From an uncultured Fusicatenibacter sp. (GTDB lineage: Bacteria; Bacillota; Clostridia; Lachnospirales; Lachnospiraceae), in the NCBI GenBank assembly GCA_902493585.1, contig CABUPZ010000019.1, positions 1-41,707 of the forward strand: 41,707 nt of DNA. Reading direction: 5' to 3'. The notes under the pieces are model-generated. The model ran no database searches, was not told where the DNA came from, and saw only the letters and a list, made by a program, of their open reading frames with translations. This document shows, piece by piece, positions 41,641-41,707 of this stretch. Every line of letters starts with the position of its first letter. The first letter of the stretch is position 1. Made by a program: the position numbers and the translations under genes.

Positions 41641-41707
41641 ATGGCAAAAAGTAGAAAAGACCCGAAAGGGAGAAAATTAAGAGAGGGCGAAAGCTGGCGT
41701 AATGACG
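41641..41707 (+). CDS. Tn916-type tyrosine integrase, 5' part only
   Basis: The first 22 codons are in the window, MAKSRKDPKGRKLREGESW then RND. The pattern 'R-x-x-x-GR-x-L-x-x-GES-x-R-x-D' is the start of the arm-type DNA-binding domain of Tn916 Int relatives. GAAAGG lies ahead of the ATG. The catalytic domain lies outside the window, so intactness cannot be judged. Confidence 0.75.
   Translation, partial: MAKSRKDPKGRKLREGESWRND

Overview
The window is a chromosomal segment of a Gram-positive anaerobe, most likely a gut Lachnospiraceae (Blautia/Mediterraneibacter-like Clostridia). This follows from several family-level clues: a SPOCS (DUF3794)-LysM spore-associated protein, a DUF3783 protein, an ECF-transporter S component, a MacB-type ABC ATPase-permease fusion, a tryptophan T-box leader, a DUF3502-type sugar-binding protein and Tn916-like xis/int genes. 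The taxonomic placement is inference; no rRNA or tRNA gene is present.

Left part (1-11.4 kb), mostly minus strand: guaA, a MATE exporter, a spore-coat-type SPOCS/LysM protein with a PrcB-like lipoprotein, and a divergent plsC. A 430-bp intergenic region follows, holding a 136-nt element closed by a perfect 12-bp stem and a 72-bp terminal-inverted-repeat element. Then come the cell-wall genes: an L,D-transpeptidase, ddl and murF. Middle part (11.6-18.9 kb): a PLP aminotransferase, a RlmI-like methyltransferase, a decayed ABC-transporter locus with frameshifts, then on the plus strand a DUF3783 protein, an ECF S component and a TVP38/TMEM64 membrane protein. A minus-strand pair of membrane-anchored proteins of unknown role closes this part.

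Core (19.0-26.7 kb): rpoB-rpoC with their own consensus promoter and no ribosomal-protein genes on either side. Next is a scar (26.9-28.1 kb) where the first part of a sensor histidine kinase is joined out of frame to the last part of an extracellular sugar-binding protein, implying loss of the genes between. A 1190-aa ABC ATPase-permease with a large extracytoplasmic insert containing three tandem ~63-residue repeats follows (28.3-31.8 kb).

The trp operon (32.0-39.2 kb) is complete and compact, in the order trpE-G-D-C-F-B-A on the minus strand. Most junctions overlap by 4-14 bp. It has a perfect TTGACA-17-TATAAT promoter and a T-box leader whose specifier reads UGG (Trp). Right of that promoter (39.2-41.7 kb) the DNA is mobile-element debris: an attenuator-like leader with a 12-codon ORF, the 3' ends of an acetyltransferase and of a tyrosine integrase, hairpins, an AT-rich P-loop kinase gene, then an intact excisionase-like gene and the start of a Tn916-type integrase running off the window.

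Two families of short palindromic repeats recur between genes: a 28-nt palindrome (13-nt arms) in mRNA leaders, and a TIR element with full and partial copies.
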